Assembly: GCF_020991375.1 (NCBI RefSeq)
Contig: NZ_JAJLQZ010000005.1
Location: forward strand, 1-64,000
Length of the DNA stretch: 64,000 nt
From: Glycomyces amatae
Lineage (GTDB): Bacteria; Actinomycetota; Actinomycetes; Mycobacteriales; Micromonosporaceae
Direction: 5' to 3'
Shown: positions 63,868 to 64,000 of the stretch, piece by piece
How the letters are laid out: the number at the start of each line of letters is the position of its first letter
Numbering within the stretch: position 1 is the first letter of the stretch
Position numbers and translations under genes: made by a program
The notes under the pieces: model-generated
Database searches by the model: none
Told to the model about the DNA's origin: nothing
The model's input: the letters and a program-made list of their open reading frames with translations, nothing else

Positions 63868-64000
63868 GGACTTGTCCTCGTGTCGTTGGTGGGGCTGGGC
63901 TTCGTTCTACTGCCGGAGAGTCCGCGCGCGTAGGCCGAATAGGTCGCGCCGATGGTCCTGGCGTCGCGGTGGATCGGAGCGCCCGTGCGACCGGGCGCGG
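63864..64000 (-). CDS. cvnA: C-terminal fragment of a conservon sensor kinase (CvnA-like), cut by window edge
   Basis: 45 codons visible, reading into TGA that overlaps the cvnB ATG (ATGA). The segment RDARTIGATYSAYARGLSGSR resembles the tail of nitrate-sensor-type CvnA histidine kinases, which end in a similar A-x-Y-S-A-Y-A-R-G-L motif before a Pro/Thr-rich tip. The kinase domain lies outside the window. Confidence 0.55.
   Translation of the reverse strand, partial: APGRTGAPIHRDARTIGATYSAYARGLSGSRTKPSPTNDTRTSP

Overview
The window is very GC-rich chromosomal DNA from an actinobacterium. It carries a housekeeping block typical of Actinomycetota: PknG/GlnH/GlnX, sigA, sigB, an IdeR-type regulator, dxs, the coproporphyrin heme genes and ilvBNC. 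Two cellulose-type LPMOs, a conservon gene pair and the general gene style suggest a filamentous soil lineage such as Glycomycetaceae or a relative. That placement is an inference. No rRNA, tRNA, CRISPR array, insertion sequence or prophage was seen.

Layout. 1-6025 (minus): a glutamate/aspartate-sensing kinase operon, glnX-glnH-pknG-PP2C phosphatase, followed by a zinc-ribbon gene cut by the window edge. 6208-8079 (plus): deaminase, sulfurtransferase, lipoprotein. 8359-16904: ideR and sigB, a TRIC-like channel, small conserved actinobacterial proteins, dtd, a helicase, sigA and the envelope gene cei. 17257-20346: DUF4193, DUF3093, DUF3710, OB-fold and DUF3159 genes. 20404-22942: two paralogous secreted LPMOs with CBM2 domains. 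23040-27888: two TrkA/CeoBC proteins, an APC permease and a TrmA-type RNA methyltransferase. 27984-35951: accessory genes (membrane protein, cysteine-tailed DUF5685 protein, Tat-exported polysaccharide lyase, glycine-betaine-type ABC transporter, degenerate adenosine-deaminase homologue). 36257-38179: dxs. 38425-44904: two paralogous giant membrane proteins and an exported lysozyme-like protein. 45148-49757: fadAB and an RNase D-like nuclease. 49968-53891: hemE-cgoX-chdC and two small genes. 54060-62548: ilvD, a GGDEF-EAL protein and ilvBNC behind a translation-controlled attenuator. 62674-63269: HicAB toxin-antitoxin. 63451-64000: conservon (roadblock and sensor-kinase end).

From about 8.4 to 53.3 kb, gene order and relative orientation match, as an inverted copy, the M. 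tuberculosis segment from Rv2676c (chdC) to Rv2711 (ideR), as remembered. The LPMO pair, the 28-36 kb accessory block, and the membrane-protein/fadAB block interrupt this core. dut, expected between the DUF3093 and DUF3710 genes, is absent from its usual place.

Regulation visible in the sequence: a leaderless BCAA attenuation leader peptide (ending RPLVVVLI) with an intrinsic terminator before ilvB; CelR/CebR-like operators on both LPMO start regions; a shared 16-nt palindrome upstream of three exported polysaccharide genes; a homologous non-coding region upstream of both giant membrane proteins; and many genes whose start codon lies 6-8 nt after a -10-like hexamer, which suggests leaderless mRNAs. 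I did not find a clearly novel multi-gene system. The most notable items are the cysteine-tailed DUF5685 protein, the deaminase pseudoenzyme, the duplicated membrane-protein locus and the LPMO regulatory sites.
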